64,000 nt of DNA from Terebella lapidaria (lineage: Eukaryota; Annelida; Polychaeta; Terebellida; Terebellidae). The notes beneath the pieces were generated by a model. It searched no databases. It was given only the letters and a program-made list of their open reading frames with translations, and had not been told where the DNA came from. Shown one piece after another: positions 9,633-20,057 of this stretch. Each line of letters starts with the position of its first letter. Positions within the stretch are counted from its first letter, which is position 1. Both the position numbers and the translations under genes were made by a program. The stretch spans positions 1,054,001 through 1,118,000 of the forward strand of contig OX424560.1 in assembly GCA_949152475.1 (NCBI GenBank), given 5' to 3'.

Positions 9633-10380
9633 AGCCACAGAGGAAAAAGAAATATGGGAAGACGGGGTGAGCTGTAGAGCAGGAGAAGGAGATAGCTGAG
9701 ACCCTGGTAAAACGTTGAGTTCCGGCAGAGAGCGACCGCAAGAATTTGGAACAGTGAGCAAGTGCTGGTTCCGGAAACAGGGAGGAGAAAGGAAGCAGAG
9801 CGGAACGCGGTGCAGAGACCGGATAGAGACATACTAGAGGTTCTGACTGGGTTGAGCGCATAGTCAAGCAGTCCAGGGTAGCGGCCAGGGGTCCAGAAGA
9901 ACCTGGGTTGCGGTCTAGTATCTCCAGAGAAGCAGCTACACGTCCTCCGTATTCGGAGAATTAAGACGGAAAAGTTTTCCGGCTGTAGACATCCAACCGG
10001 AGTTTCCACTTAGCAGAGACAGTAAACCGGCTGCAGATCGACAGAAGCGGTGAAACATCATTCCAGATAGGAAGGGCCCTCCTTCTGGACAAGAATGTAT
10101 GCAGTTTCCAGTGTCGCCAAGCAGTAATACCAGTGAGCAGTTATGCAGCAGGCGGAGCTGTGCAAACGGCGAAGACGCCCAACAGGCAGTCTAGATGTAC
10201 GTCTGGCAGGCAGATTCAACTGGCTGAGACTCTATTCAACCCTCCTGATGGCAGAGATACTTCAAAATTGCAGATACTTCGCTTGGAGAAGCAGTTGAAA
10301 GGGAGCCGGAAAAACCCGGAGAAGCCGGTTGAGCCGGAGACGGACACCTCTCGGTTAACGGTTGAGTTTTTGCATAATTG
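9633..10380 (+). other. Non-coding 3' region of the gypsy element
   Basis: Purine-rich sequence that continues the compositional style of the element (abundant CCGGA and GCAGA words). The only long ORF here, 10,133-10,705, runs straight across the promoter-like cluster and lacks protein features, so I do not call it. Its plus-strand peptide is not related to env proteins that I recognise. Confidence 0.5.
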
Positions 10381-10449
10381 TGACGTCACTCCTGAGGCAG
10401 CCAATCAGCCTGGAGCTTTCAAGTCACGTGAGCAGAAAGAGTATAAAAG
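10381..10449 (+). promoter_or_regulatory. Internal promoter-like cluster in the gypsy 3' region
   Basis: TGACGTCA (10,381-10,388), CCAAT (10,401-10,405), CACGTG (10,425-10,430) and TATAAAAG (10,442-10,449) occur in the same order and orientation as in the LTR promoter, though the spacing is wider (CRE to TATA 61 bp against 42 bp). The surrounding bases differ, so it is not simply a recent LTR copy. It sits about 360 bp before an open frame at 10,809 and could drive a subgenomic transcript. Activity is inference. Confidence 0.55.
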
Positions 10450-10808
10450 GGCCTTGAAATCGGGCTCAGGCAGCAGTTGGAAAGCAGACCTCGAGCTGTG
10501 CACATCGCTGTTAAAGTTTGGCGGAATCGAATCAAGTCCAGCATTTTCCGGCGGCGGCAGATTTTGCAGTGAAAAACGACTGAGTGTTTCCCGGAAGACC
10601 ATCAGTCCGGAGAAGCGGTGCAGTAGAAGCGGTGCAGTAGTTAGACGACTTCTGTTTCCCGGCTTTCCGGATGGCGTATTCGGCGTTCCTAGGAAGACAA
10701 GGTGACGGACGGGGTGGAGCCGGAGGGAATCGAGAGCGAGGGAGGCGGATGGCAGTGTGGCGGAAGCGCAGGCGGTGTGGCAGTAGACGGAAGCGGTTGG
10801 CAGTGTAG

Positions 10809-11672
10809 CGGTCGACGGAGGCGGAGCAGAAAGCAGATCCAGCGGCCGAGCAGATAGCAGAGCAGATAGCAGAGCCGATAGCAGAGCAGATAGCAGAGCC
10901 GATAGCAGAGCAGATAGCAGAGCAGATAGCCGAGCGGACAGCAGACCCGATGGCAGATCAGGAGGCAGAGCGGAGACCAAAGCGGAAGGCGGAACCCGGA
11001 GCAGACAGTGAGACGGAGACTCGAGGATCCACGGAGAGAACTTTACCGGCAACCATTCAAGCAGTAGCCGGAAGCAGAACCAGTTCAGCGGCTAGGGACG
11101 ACGGAATGGAGTCTTCCGCGTCTGACCGAAGTCATGCGGACGTGCAGAGAGCCCGGAGGAGTATCCTGGTAGATCAAGCCAGAGCTACACCCGGAATCCT
11201 GTCTCCGGTGGAAACCAGGCCTCGACAGTCTTCCAGTGAGCGGTCCGGAAGAAGCCAAGCCCGAGCACCAACCCAGAGTCTACCTTACACTTTCTACCCG
11301 TTTGGCGGTCCTTCAACTCAACCGTGTCCGTCCCACTGTTTCCCGGTGAATATTGGAGGACGGAGTGCATCCGTCTTTGCACCTGCAGTCCCGGAGCATG
11401 CCAGATACTATGCAGTACGTTGGGGACCGGAGCAGTGGGGGCCAGCCGAGATGAGAGACTCCGGCGTCTACGTGGAGACCATGGAGTAGAGAGAGTCACC
11501 GTTTGGTCTCAGGAATGGGTTCTACGTCCCGCCCCAGTGGAGCCTCCACGATCCCGATCTTCTTCCGGTTGATGCCAGAGGAACAAGCTTCGGACGACCA
11601 TTGGTACCACAGACCTTTCCACCTCGTCCGCCGTCAGGAAGCAGTTCGCGCCGTGATACTGGTGGGCAGTAG
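10809..11672 (+). pseudogene. Third ORF of the gypsy element, one internal stop
   Basis: The frame opens after a TAG at 10,806; the first ATG is at 10,950 (MADQEAERRPKRKAEPGAD). Before that ATG the frame reads an (E-Q/P-I-A)n repeat. The protein is hydrophilic, Arg/Ser/Pro-rich, with no zinc knuckle, signal peptide or membrane segment, so it is not an obvious envelope. A later part is less biased (YTFYPFGGPSTQP, then ARYYAVRWGPEQWGP). TAG at 11,487-11,489 interrupts it, yet the same frame continues with similar Pro-rich sense (SPFGLRNGFYVPPQW to SSSRRDTGGQ) to TAG 11,670, suggesting a former protein of about 240 residues from the ATG. Function unknown; gag-like or accessory roles are possible. 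Confidence 0.5.
10848..10931 (+). repeat. 12-bp tandem repeat, seven units
   Basis: Seven tandem units of GAGCAGATAGCA (some GAGCCGATAGCA), in frame with the third ORF and encoding EQIA or EPIA. The minus strand of the same DNA gives a Leu/Ser-rich shadow ORF, which I discount. Confidence 0.85.
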
Positions 11673-11929
11673 TCGTCGCAAGTCGCCGCAAGTCAAGTCG
11701 GCGCAAGGAGAAGAAAGAAGAACCGTTTCCCGGATTCTAGTATAATTAAGAGTTAAAAGTGGGAAACGGAACAAGCAAGATATCTGGGTACAGTGACCGT
11801 AAACTAGTTAAGAGGTGCTAGTACCCGGATCACGGAAACAGTTGTGTTTGATTATACGGACAGTTTAACGGTTGAAAATTTGTATATATGTGATATGTGA
11901 TATTGATCTGTTCGGGACGAACAGAGTCT
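11673..11929 (+). other. 3' untranslated region of the gypsy element
   Basis: Becomes AT-rich compared with the rest of the element (TTGTATATATGTGATATGTG near 11,880). No ORF or repeat was seen. It leads into the polypurine tract. Confidence 0.55.
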
Positions 11930-11942
11930 AAGGAAGGGGGAG
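11930..11942 (+). promoter_or_regulatory. Polypurine tract
   Basis: AAGGAAGGGGGAG, 13 uninterrupted purines immediately before the TG of the 3' LTR, in the position required to prime plus-strand DNA synthesis. Confidence 0.9.
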
Positions 11943-13328
11943 TGTAACGGTTTTGGGGCGTACCCAAAAGTTTCCCCTAGGTAATTCTATTAGTGTTTTG
12001 TGATATGATGGTTAAATAACCGTTTATTATAATGTATATGTGTTTAAAGGTTCATTCGGTTCCGTATTGGTAATGTTTAAAAGGTTTTCCGTCTCGGAAC
12101 TTGGTATATTTGTGATGTTGGTAAAGCCGGAGACGGAGCCGGAGACGGAGACGGAACCGGAGACGGAGTCGGAACAATGGAGTACAAAAACGTAATGACG
12201 TTATTTCCGGAAGGTCATGTGATCAGCCTCATTTTCGGTTTAAAAGGTGACGTGTCAGCCACTGATTGGTTCTAGAGTGTTTTTAGAAATCCGGAAAATA
12301 TCAGTGTTTTGGCGGACTATGACGTCACAATAGGTTGGTCACGTGACGTGGGTCTCAGGTCTATAAAAGCCCCCGCTTCACAGCGGACGGCGGAGTTGGT
12401 GTCCTGACGTCGACCTGTGCATACCCCTTCTCCCATAGCGGAGAACTCCCTTGTTCCGGCTTGTGTCATACCAGATGATAGCAGTTAAGTCTTCTGACTG
12501 TGCACTTGGAAAATAAACATGAAAACTTCAACCGAGTTGTTTTTCCGTGTTGGTTAGGGAACTGGAATTTATGATAAAGTTAGTTCACCGGAAAAGAAAG
12601 TAATACGGAGAAAAGGGAGATAAGTCCACAGTCGGTTAAGACCAAGTTGTAACGACGTCTTAGGGTGATCCAAGAACCCAGATCACCAAGGAAGGAGACG
12701 GAGACGGAGGTGGAATTCAACGGAGCAACTACGGAGGCGGTACCGGACGGAGCAGTTGCAGAGACGGGAACGACGAAGCAGTTGCAGAGGCGGTACCGGA
12801 CGACGGAGTAGCAGAGGCAGTACCTGACGGAGCGGTTGCGGTAACCGGAAGTGAGAACACTCCCGAGATTCTCCATTTCAGGTGCAGTCGCAGGTTGCGG
12901 TGAGGCGGAGCCAACCGGAGCAGTTTGCAGTAAGGCGGAACCTGGCAGAGCGGTTGCAGTATTCGGAAACGGCAACGTTCCCGGATTCTCTATTCCAGGT
13001 GCAGTCGCAGTTTGCAGTAAGGCGGAAAACGACGGAGCTGTTGCAGTAAAGCGGTATCCCGACGGAGCAGTTGCAGTACCCGGAGACGGAAACGCCTCCG
13101 GATTCTTACTTTACAAGAGCAGTTGCAGATTGGCAGTCGGACAACGGTTAAGAGGTCCATTCCAGACCACGCTACCAACCTTCAGAGACTTCTAGCCGGA
13201 GTTCAACCGTACAGCAGTAGCAGTTTCCCGGAGTTTTACCGTTTCAGCTCCGGTTAAATAACAACTCACCCACCTCCCTAGAAAACCGGTTTATCAAGAC
13301 GTCACAGAAGGGTGAAGAACCCGTTACA
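11943..13328 (+). repeat. 3' LTR
   Basis: Begins TGTAACGG and ends CCGTTACA. It matches 2,387-4,231 apart from scattered substitutions and the 5'-LTR-only segment 3,001-3,487. It includes CRE 12,320-12,327, E-box 12,340-12,345, TATAAAAG 12,362-12,369 and AATAAA 12,512-12,517. The visible substitutions between LTRs (for example ATCAAG against ATGGAG near 2,610 and 12,178) show the insertion is not brand new. Confidence 0.93.
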
Positions 13329-15195
13329 ATACATATAGTTAATCAGGCCCTGGTATCCAAATAAAACGTTGTGATATATTGAAATAATGATAATATTGTT
13401 TTTAGTCAGACAATGTTACATGGGGTATTGGGAGGGGGTGGGGGGGGGGGGGGGGTGGGGGGTTGATATGCAAATTATTCAACAAAAACTTAACTTTCAC
13501 ACTTAGCATTATATAGGGATCATCAATGAATTCATGTTATTTGTTGTGGCCATGGCAACTGGGCCCTCTGCAATTATGGTTGCTACAATCGATAAATAGG
13601 TTAAAGGGATATCTGAACAAATAAAAACAGTGCATATTCGATGGTGGTGACAAATATTCGTCAAATTATCTGATTATTATTGTGTGTTCCTTTTTTTTTT
13701 TTTTTTTCACCTATGGATTATGTATTGAAAGTTGCCCTATGGTCCATATAATACCAATCAATGAAAATATGTACATTTCATCCCCAAAACAAATATTCGT
13801 TAAATTTATTGAGGCATTCTTGGACCATATATGTTACAATATTAATCGGCATTGACCGATCAGAGTCACTTTGCACGTGACCATAGCGCACTACTCCTAC
13901 GGTTTGCTGGTTTTCAAAAGTGGGGGGGGGGGGGGAGGGGTGGGAGATGGATAGAAGATTTTTTTTTAATCCCGGGTAAGTAACTTGATAAAATAGACTT
14001 TAATAGTATATCGATAATGTATCTCAAATGAAATGTAAATTTTATTTTATTTTGAAATGAATTTCTATGGATAGACCAAAATGCTGTTAAAGCACTAATT
14101 AAATGGCGGCCGCCAGATAATTATGTAGCGGCCGCCAGATAATTAAGTGATATTGATATTGAGTTTTCTTAGGTTGTACATAGCCAGTGATGCAATTCAA
14201 GCTTTATTGGCTATGTGGCGCTTAAACGTCAGGTTTTCATTGAGACAAACCCTAGTAGTTTTACGCATTTGGTTCGATCCACAACTGTATTGGCTACGTC
14301 AATTTCCTGTGTTGTGCATCTGGGCAACGATCTGCCACTTCCAAATATGATAAATTCAGATTTGCTGTTGTTCATCTTGGATTTTCTTGCATCCAGGAGT
14401 TGACATTACTAAGAGTAATCTGGAGAGCTGTTATTGTGTTTTTCCCAGTTTCTGGATCGCCTGTTTTGGAACTGCCATATACATGCAGAAACGTAACCGT
14501 TCTTTGTTAGCCCAGTTCAGATTAGGTATATTGCCAATAGAAATAGAAATAGGAAGGTTTAACCTTTTCGCTACTGACCAACCCCTCAGCCTCCATACTG
14601 AGCCAATTCATGTATGAATTGATAGGATTTCTATATGTTTGATTATTTTTATTTAAAGATATTTCAGAATAATTATGTGTGAAAATAAAGTCATATTATT
14701 GTGTGCTATTTATATTGTGTATCCTTATCAACCCGGTGCCATTGGTCACCATGGAAACAAGAAAGAATTCTAGCGACCAAACAGATGCCATTGGTTGTTT
14801 CCGCTTTCTTTATCTTGCAGCCTTTTTCGAATTTGTAACGAAATATAACCCGATACATTTTACTTGACTACTCGTAGTCTTTTAAACTTGTGATGCAGTG
14901 AATCTCGTGGGTTTTGATAGTGTTTACAGTATGTCAATATCTTGATTAATTATGAAGATATTAAAGTTTTAGTCAAATTTGCCTGTATTCCGACCTGTTG
15001 TAATCGGTACTTGTGACGTCACATGGTTAATTGCAAGTTAATTATTCAGTTAACTAAGCAGTCAATTAAGCTTCCAAATTTAAATCAGTGGCAATATGCA
15101 TGTGCTAGTTTAGCGTGTAGGTACATTCTCGGGTATAAATAACATTAAATACGATCAGTCGACAGATACTTATACATCTATCGATTGCCAAAGTT
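13329..15195. other. Unassigned AT-rich sequence with homopolymer runs
   Basis: No supportable gene. It contains G-rich runs at about 13,429-13,463 and 13,921-13,940, a T-run at 13,691-13,708, and a short NotI-containing duplication at 14,106. The ORFs around 14,147-14,867 show no motif I recognise. Confidence 0.5.
14106..14145 (+). repeat. 22-bp tandem pair with GCGGCCGC
   Basis: GCGGCCGCCAGATAATTA occurs twice, starting at 14,106 and 14,128, separated by TGTA. Each copy begins with an 8-bp GC palindrome in an otherwise AT-rich region. Confidence 0.8.
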
Positions 15196-15260
15196 ATGGT
15201 TACGCAGCGTAACCATCAGTACAGCAGCAGGGGTGTGGTATGGTTACGCAGCGTAACCAT
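15196..15260. repeat. Two copies of a perfect 10-bp palindrome
   Basis: ATGGTTACGC, one A, then its exact reverse complement, at 15,196-15,216 and again at 15,240-15,260. The copies are 44 bp apart and separated by an unrelated CAG-rich linker. It abuts the 5' side of a LINE remnant. It could be a dimeric protein-binding site or an insertion scar. Confidence 0.85.
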
Positions 15261-15720
15261 GAGTAGTGGAAAGGTTAAACATGTCCCCCTAAATGAAAGA
15301 TTATGTAAAGTTTGTGATATGGCAGAAGTGGAAGATGAGTATCATTTAGTAATGTCTTGCCCAGCCTATTGTAAATTCAGGAAAAAACTTTTTTCTAATG
15401 CAGTGAATCTTATGTCCCACTTTGAACAGTACAACGACCAAGACAAATTTATGAAACTTGCTTCATCATGTCAGAAATATTTATCTATATACCTGTGTGA
15501 ATGTATGAAACATAGAAATGATCTAATATGTAATGCATCGTAATGGTATTTGTAAAAAAAAACCTGTCACATTTGCAATATATATAATTTTGTAGTGACT
15601 GATAAGCCCTGTGAGGCTGGGAGTACTATGTTTTTTGTATTTTGTACTGTGATGATGTTTACGTTATGATGTGCTCTGGTAACTCTAATAAACGATAGAA
15701 ATCTAAAAAATCTAAATCTA
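15261..15720 (+). mobile_element. LINE 3' end with (AATCTA) tail
   Basis: A 5'-truncated non-LTR retrotransposon tail. Coding sense from about 15,261 to the stop near 15,543 shows RLCKVCDMAEVEDEYHLVMS then CPAYCKFRKK, the Cys/His motif found at the C-terminus of many invertebrate LINE RT proteins (C-x2-C, EDEYH, CP.Y). The 3' UTR follows, with AATAAA at about 15,688 and a short AATCTA-type tail ending near 15,720. It interrupts the minus-strand RT fragment that starts right after it. Confidence 0.7.
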
Positions 15721-16487
15721 TATGTTATGGTCAACGGCATATCCTACCAATTTGAGAGCTTCAGTAACAACACTACTCAACGTGCTGGCATAGCAAGTGA
15801 AGTAGATGGGTCCGTTAATACTGCCCTGTGGAACTGAGAAATTGATGTCAATAGGGGAGGAATGTGACTTGTTGATGACCACGTCAAACTGCCGGCCCAC
15901 TAGATACGATGCAATCCAATCCCTCGCGACGCCACATACGCCGAAACAGTTTTCGAGAGTATTGAGGAGGAGGGAATGGTCAACCGTATCAAAGGCAGCG
16001 CTTAAATCGATGGCCACCAGAGGTGTCATCATTTGATTTTCCATGTTGTGAAGGACATCTTTATACAGTTTGACCAACAGAGTTTCTGTACTATAATTGG
16101 ACCTGTAGGCACTCTGATAAGGAAGGGGGCTGAACTTATCCATATGCTTAGTAAAGCTAAGAAGGGATGTTTTTTCTGCGTGTTTAGAAACAAATGATAA
16201 ATTGCTGACAGGACGATAATTGTTGAGAATAAGATCAAGATTTGCCTTTTAAGGAGAGGTTCAACTGTGGCATGTTTCCACTGTGACTGAAACACACCTG
16301 TTGTGAGTGACATATTGAAAAAAAAATTTCACTATGCTTCTTAAAAATGGATGATGGAGACATGTGGTTGGCTTGGCATTGAAGATAAATTTCTTTACAG
16401 TGTCGACGTCCACCTGATCAAATGAAGAGAAGAGCGGAACATCGAGCTTAGGAGGCTTTAACAACGGGAAATGATCTAGGTCTTGGC
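15721..16487 (-). pseudogene. CR1/Jockey-like LINE RT fragment
   Basis: Read on the minus strand: a pre-RT segment (LLKPPKLDVPLFSSFDQVDV) near 16,400-16,460, the NNYRPVSNLSF motif near 16,190, then YQSAYRSNYSTETLL, VAIDLSAAFDTVDHS (catalytic Asp of motif A), WIASYLVGR, the QGSINGP motif, and GYAVDH near 15,740. The last is the YADD box with the first Asp changed to Val. Sense moves between frames at least twice. The 3' side is cut at the junction with the plus-strand LINE tail at 15,720. The 5' side is split by another LINE insertion and resumes at 17,036. Confidence 0.75.
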
Positions 16488-16992
16488 GTATGGATTCTCA
16501 AAATTGTACTTAATAAACCTAAACGATACCCAACTAATGATTTGTACAAAAATGGTGATTTGCTTAAAATTAACGAAATTCATTTGTTTAAATTGTATGG
16601 GTTTTTTTACATAATTACACGAGAGGAAAATTTGTATTTGATAAAATATTGAATCCAAATGTAAACATATCTAAATACACAACTAGACAAAACGTGTTCT
16701 TCACTGTTACTAGGCATCAATCTAGTTATGGAAAAATGTTGCTGAATAATCATTGTAACAAACTGTGGCATGTACTCCCAGGAGATAATAAAAGTAGTAA
16801 CTCATCCTCCACTTTCAAACGAAGATTGAAGCAACATTTAATGTCTGGATATATATGTTCTGTTTAGTTACTATCATATAAAATATATGCAAAACCCTAA
16901 TTCATATTTCGATGTTTTTACATAGTATATGAGTGATATTTTGTGATATTTGTCCATGTTATCATTGTAAATATTTCACATTGTGTCCTTGT

Positions 16993-17026
<34 letters not shown>

Positions 17027-17035
17027 CTATTCTAT
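16488..17035 (+). mobile_element. LINE 3' end inserted in the RT fragment
   Basis: The C-terminal part of a LINE protein is readable at about 16,649-16,867 (YTTRQNVFFTVTRHQSSYGK, then LLNNHCNKLWHVLP, then STFKRRLKQHLMSGY). It matches in layout the C-terminus of the better-preserved LINE at 37,440-37,640 (TTRHNQLFSTTKF, LLNNYCSRLW, STFKEKLRSHL). A TG microsatellite and a TTCTA repeat form the tail. It splits the minus-strand LINE, since pieces of that element lie on both sides. Confidence 0.7.
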
Positions 17036-17040
17036 TCTAT
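16994..17040 (+). repeat. (TG)n followed by (TTCTA)n
   Basis: About 30 bp of TG dinucleotide repeats, then three TTCTA units. This is the pentanucleotide tail of the inserted LINE; compare TTCTG units at 38,608-38,630. Confidence 0.9.
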
Positions 17041-17210
17041 GTTAGCAACTTTATCGTGGAAGTAATTGGCAAATTCATCAGCCAAAACTGTGTCCGATTC
17101 AGAATAGTTTAATAGCAAGTACTCTTGTACCTTTGAGTCAAACCACGGCACAGCAGGACGGACTGTGATCCGTTCAGAAGGGACCCAGTGTAATATGTGT
17201 CAATTTCGGT
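17036..17210 (-). pseudogene. 5' continuation of the CR1/Jockey-like LINE
   Basis: The minus strand reads WVPSERITVRPAVPWFDSK, then SESDTVLADEFANYFHDKVA. This is the linker between endonuclease and RT that should precede the LLKPPKLD segment at 16,460. It confirms that 16,488-17,035 is a nested insertion. The region upstream (towards 17,300) could not be followed with confidence. Confidence 0.65.
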
Positions 17211-18162
17211 ATCACAGGGAATGTGCCCATCATAAGCAACAAAGGAGCCCACGAGGAGCCTTTGTGGATCCTGCAGAGAACAGCAAACAAGCTAGTGTGG
17301 GTTATGGAGACAGGAGAGTCCACGTGTGTGTGTGCTTGTGAGCAAGCCGCTGACAGTTGTGTTATTAGTATTTGTTAGTTGTTCATATGTTAAGTTGTCA
17401 TTTGAATTTCTACTGTTAAGTTGTTTTATGCAAGTTACATTATCAGGTTCATGCAAGTTACACGTATTTCTTAGTGAATACTCGTTGGGTAGAAAAATGA
17501 TTGCATTTTTGGGGAGCCATGTGGCGTTAGTCACTTGTTCGGCGGGAATCCGCTGTTCAGCCACCGGCTGGTGGTGCCATCTATTGAACCGTTTGATAAC
17601 TAATATGTTTCAGTACCGTCCTGTCTTTTCTGTGGCGATTCTGGTTGCCATTCTTTACTTTGATGAATTCACGAACATTTGCAGTTAGAATCGCTATTTA
17701 GTTATCTCCTATCGTATGAGTAGACGAACAAGATACGCAAACTGTAACGTTGTATATGCGTAATGGTTTTACAGTGTCTTAGTAAGTTGCATTGTTATTG
17801 TAGCTCGCATAACACATCGGATGTAAACGACGTGTATATCACTCACATACTGTGTCATTTGACCTTGTAGAACTCTTTGTAACTCGCATTTATATTCGTA
17901 GTTCAGTTTTTACGAGTTTTGTAACTACACTTCGACCATGAACTGATGACAACAAATCATGACCCGCTCGTCTCGGCAACCGTGGAGGCTTGAACTTAGT
18001 TGTCCGTTACACCCTCTTCCCATAGCATTGCCCTTTATGGATACAGAAGATTGCCCCCAAGATGACACTGTTGACGGTCTTTGCATATGTGGCATATGAA
18101 GGGTTTGCAATAGCCCCGTCGTGCAAACCTTATTAACAGTATTCATTGTGATAGTCAAACAG

Positions 18163-18164
<2 letters not shown>
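17211..18164. other. Unassigned sequence
   Basis: No recognisable coding or RNA features. The 120-codon ORF at 17,326-17,688 has no motif I can name. It ends at the AT microsatellite that marks the palindrome edge. Confidence 0.45.

Positions 18165-18234
<70 letters not shown>
18165..18234. repeat. (AT)n microsatellite at left palindrome edge
   Basis: About 70 bp of uninterrupted AT. It marks the outer end of the left arm of the giant inverted repeat. The counterpart at 31,509-31,546 is about half as long. Reading frames across it give only (IY)n and are not genes. Confidence 0.95.
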
Positions 18235-18236
<2 letters not shown>

Positions 18237-18897
18237 CAGCTCTGTAACATGTGCATGCTTATTTGTTATTATTCCGCCATTGAAAAATATTTTGGACTTG
18301 AAAATATCATCCACTTTTCTTTCCATAATCGGAGCTGTCTATAGTAAACACCTAGAACATTTCCAAGTTAGAGCTCAAATACTGACACATTCAAACAAAA
18401 AGTCACATATACCAGTAGTGATTTCAGTAATGACCTTGATTTTGACATTGAGTGGCTTTGAAATGTCAAAACTGCAATTTAAGCGAATAATAAATGTTGT
18501 GGCTGAACACAATACATATATCTCCAGTCACATTTCACCGTCCTCGATTTTTGTTTGTTTTCATCTCAAAAATCATATCAGGTTGTGACTTGCCTCTTTG
18601 CTGGCAAAGCTGTTCTCAACAATGTCGCTGCTCATCGGTGTGATTCGTTGATACGTTTGCGGACATGAGCAGTCGAGCATGATTCTTGGGATACTTGTTT
18701 TGCATTGATTGCTCCCAAGCTTTGAACCACTTATTCTCCTTCCGAATTTGATTCTAATCGAGGATTCATGGTGTCTGTTATGGGACGAGGGTCTCGGAAC
18801 ACATCAATCAGTTGATTCGTTTGCTCAATCAATATAATATTGAATAATAAATTGATATTATTATATCGATTGTCATTCATAACGACAGTATCTAAAA

Positions 18898-19500
18898 TTA
18901 TGTTTGAACAGTTGTGTGTGATAAATAAAAACCACGCTCGCTTGGTATATTTCCACTTATTTTATCGCCTAAGTTGACAAAATAATCATTAAAATGATTA
19001 ACTATTTCAGACATATTTGACGTTTTATTTCCATTAACTATCATAGTGTTTGATGTATTCGATTTATCATTGACTTTATTAATAACTGTCCGTATGGCAT
19101 CCCATGTCTTTTTCACATCATTTTTATTTTCATCAAAAATGTCTTTGTAATAAATATCCCGCCGTGCTCGCAAAGTTTTATTATATATGCAATTATACTT
19201 AATATTATTTTTCACAGAATTATTTGCAGATGGTTTAGCTAATTTTCTGTTGTACAGTTTCCGTTTTGTTAAAGACGATACCAGCAAACCATTTGTCATC
19301 CATGGTTCTCTTTTAATAAACTTTTTCTTAACAAACTTTTGTTTTAAGGGGAATGATATTTCAAATTGTTCGTTATATATATCATGAAAGTTCTGCAATG
19401 CCTGGTATTTATAACTGAATCAAAATTCGAGTTACGCAAATTTTCAATAAATTCTTGGGTTTTATTTTCAGTAAAATATCGGGTCCAGAAAAGTTGAGGT
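18898..19500 (-). pseudogene. LINE ORF2 fragment in left arm
   Basis: The minus strand encodes the region between endonuclease and RT of a LINE: FWTRYFTENKTQEF and FDSVINT upstream, a frame change, then FHDIYNEQFEISFPLKQK, IKREPWMTNGLLVSSL TKRKLY split motifs, RRDIYYKDIF, KKTWDAIRTVI and VNHFNDYFVNLGDKISG. The pattern PW-MT-GL, RDIYY, TW-I and FN-YFVNLG is typical of Jockey/CR1-type elements. It stops before the RT proper. The mirrored copy is at 30,240-30,848. Which of the LINEs in this window it belongs to is not certain. Confidence 0.7.
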
Positions 19501-19539
19501 GGGGGCTCGGGGTTAAGTTTGGAGTTTCGATAAATATTA

Positions 19540-19755
19540 AAGATTGTCCAACTCCAAGTGGACAATGAGATAATAAATGCATGAAATATTAAAGATTGTC
19601 CAACTTCAAGTGGTCATGCATTAGCTTTGTTTTATCGGACTGTTCTGGTTGAAGTCATACACTGCACAAGTGTTAACTCCTTCTGTGAGGTGATTTCTCA
19701 TTTTATACGCATTGTCCAACTTCAAATGGTCATGCATTAGATTAATTTGATAGTT
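19540..19755. repeat. Short repeats of TTGTCCAACTTCAA
   Basis: Three copies of ATTGTCCAACTTCAAGTGG-type sequence (about 19,543, 19,593 and 19,710), the last two followed by TCATGCATTAG. Mirrored in the right arm at about 30,010-30,215. Confidence 0.7.
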
Positions 19756-20057
19756 GTGCCTTGTCAACTGTGCACCTTTTCCATACCTTCTTTTAACTGT
19801 GACTAGTAATTCAATATTATACACCCCTCCCTCCTCTTCCATCAAGTGCCTGCCGAGATATCAGTCTGTGTTTGCCTTTTGTTCTTCTGAAATTCTCATG
19901 ATTAATGGTTAGAATATATTAGCACGACGTGAACACTGGAAGGAAAATTGTCTCGGAATATGACGCACGATATCGGATGCCATATGCAGTAACAAATGCA
20001 GACATATATATTTGTCATTTATACACAACACTTGCTTGTTCTTTATTTGCAGATCAT

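Larger units (their letters stand above)
2387..13328 (+). mobile_element. Ty3/gypsy LTR retrotransposon, defective
   Basis: Complete architecture is visible: 5' LTR, tRNA-Leu primer binding site, gag with CCHC knuckle, pol ordered protease-RT-RNase H-integrase (the Ty3/gypsy order), polypurine tract and 3' LTR. Both LTRs start TGTAACGG and the 3' LTR ends CCGTTACA, a perfect 8-bp terminal inverted repeat. The coding region carries a gag frameshift near 4,915, a TGA at 6,822, a frame change near 6,850, a TAA at 8,773, a TAA at 9,193 with a probable deletion, and a TGA at 9,249, so this copy is non-autonomous. The bases beside the two LTRs (TGATT left, ATACA right) do not match, so no target-site duplication is seen. 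About 2.3 kb of non-pol sequence lies before the polypurine tract and includes a third ORF. Confidence 0.95.

Noticed and set aside
10133..10705. 190-codon ORF in the gypsy 3' region
   Set aside because: It runs over the CRE/CCAAT/TATA cluster, has no protein motifs, and is on the purine-rich strand where stops are rare. Likely chance.
10405..11052. Minus-strand Leu/Ser/Ala repeat ORF
   Set aside because: Antisense of the 12-bp repeat and its purine-rich surroundings.
2387..13328. Envelope gene, which would make the element an errantivirus-like retrovirus
   Set aside because: No signal peptide, transmembrane segment or furin-type site was seen in the 3' ORF region.
18121..18588. ORFs with (IY)n tracts across AT microsatellites
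   Set aside because: Pure translation of (AT)n; no other protein feature.
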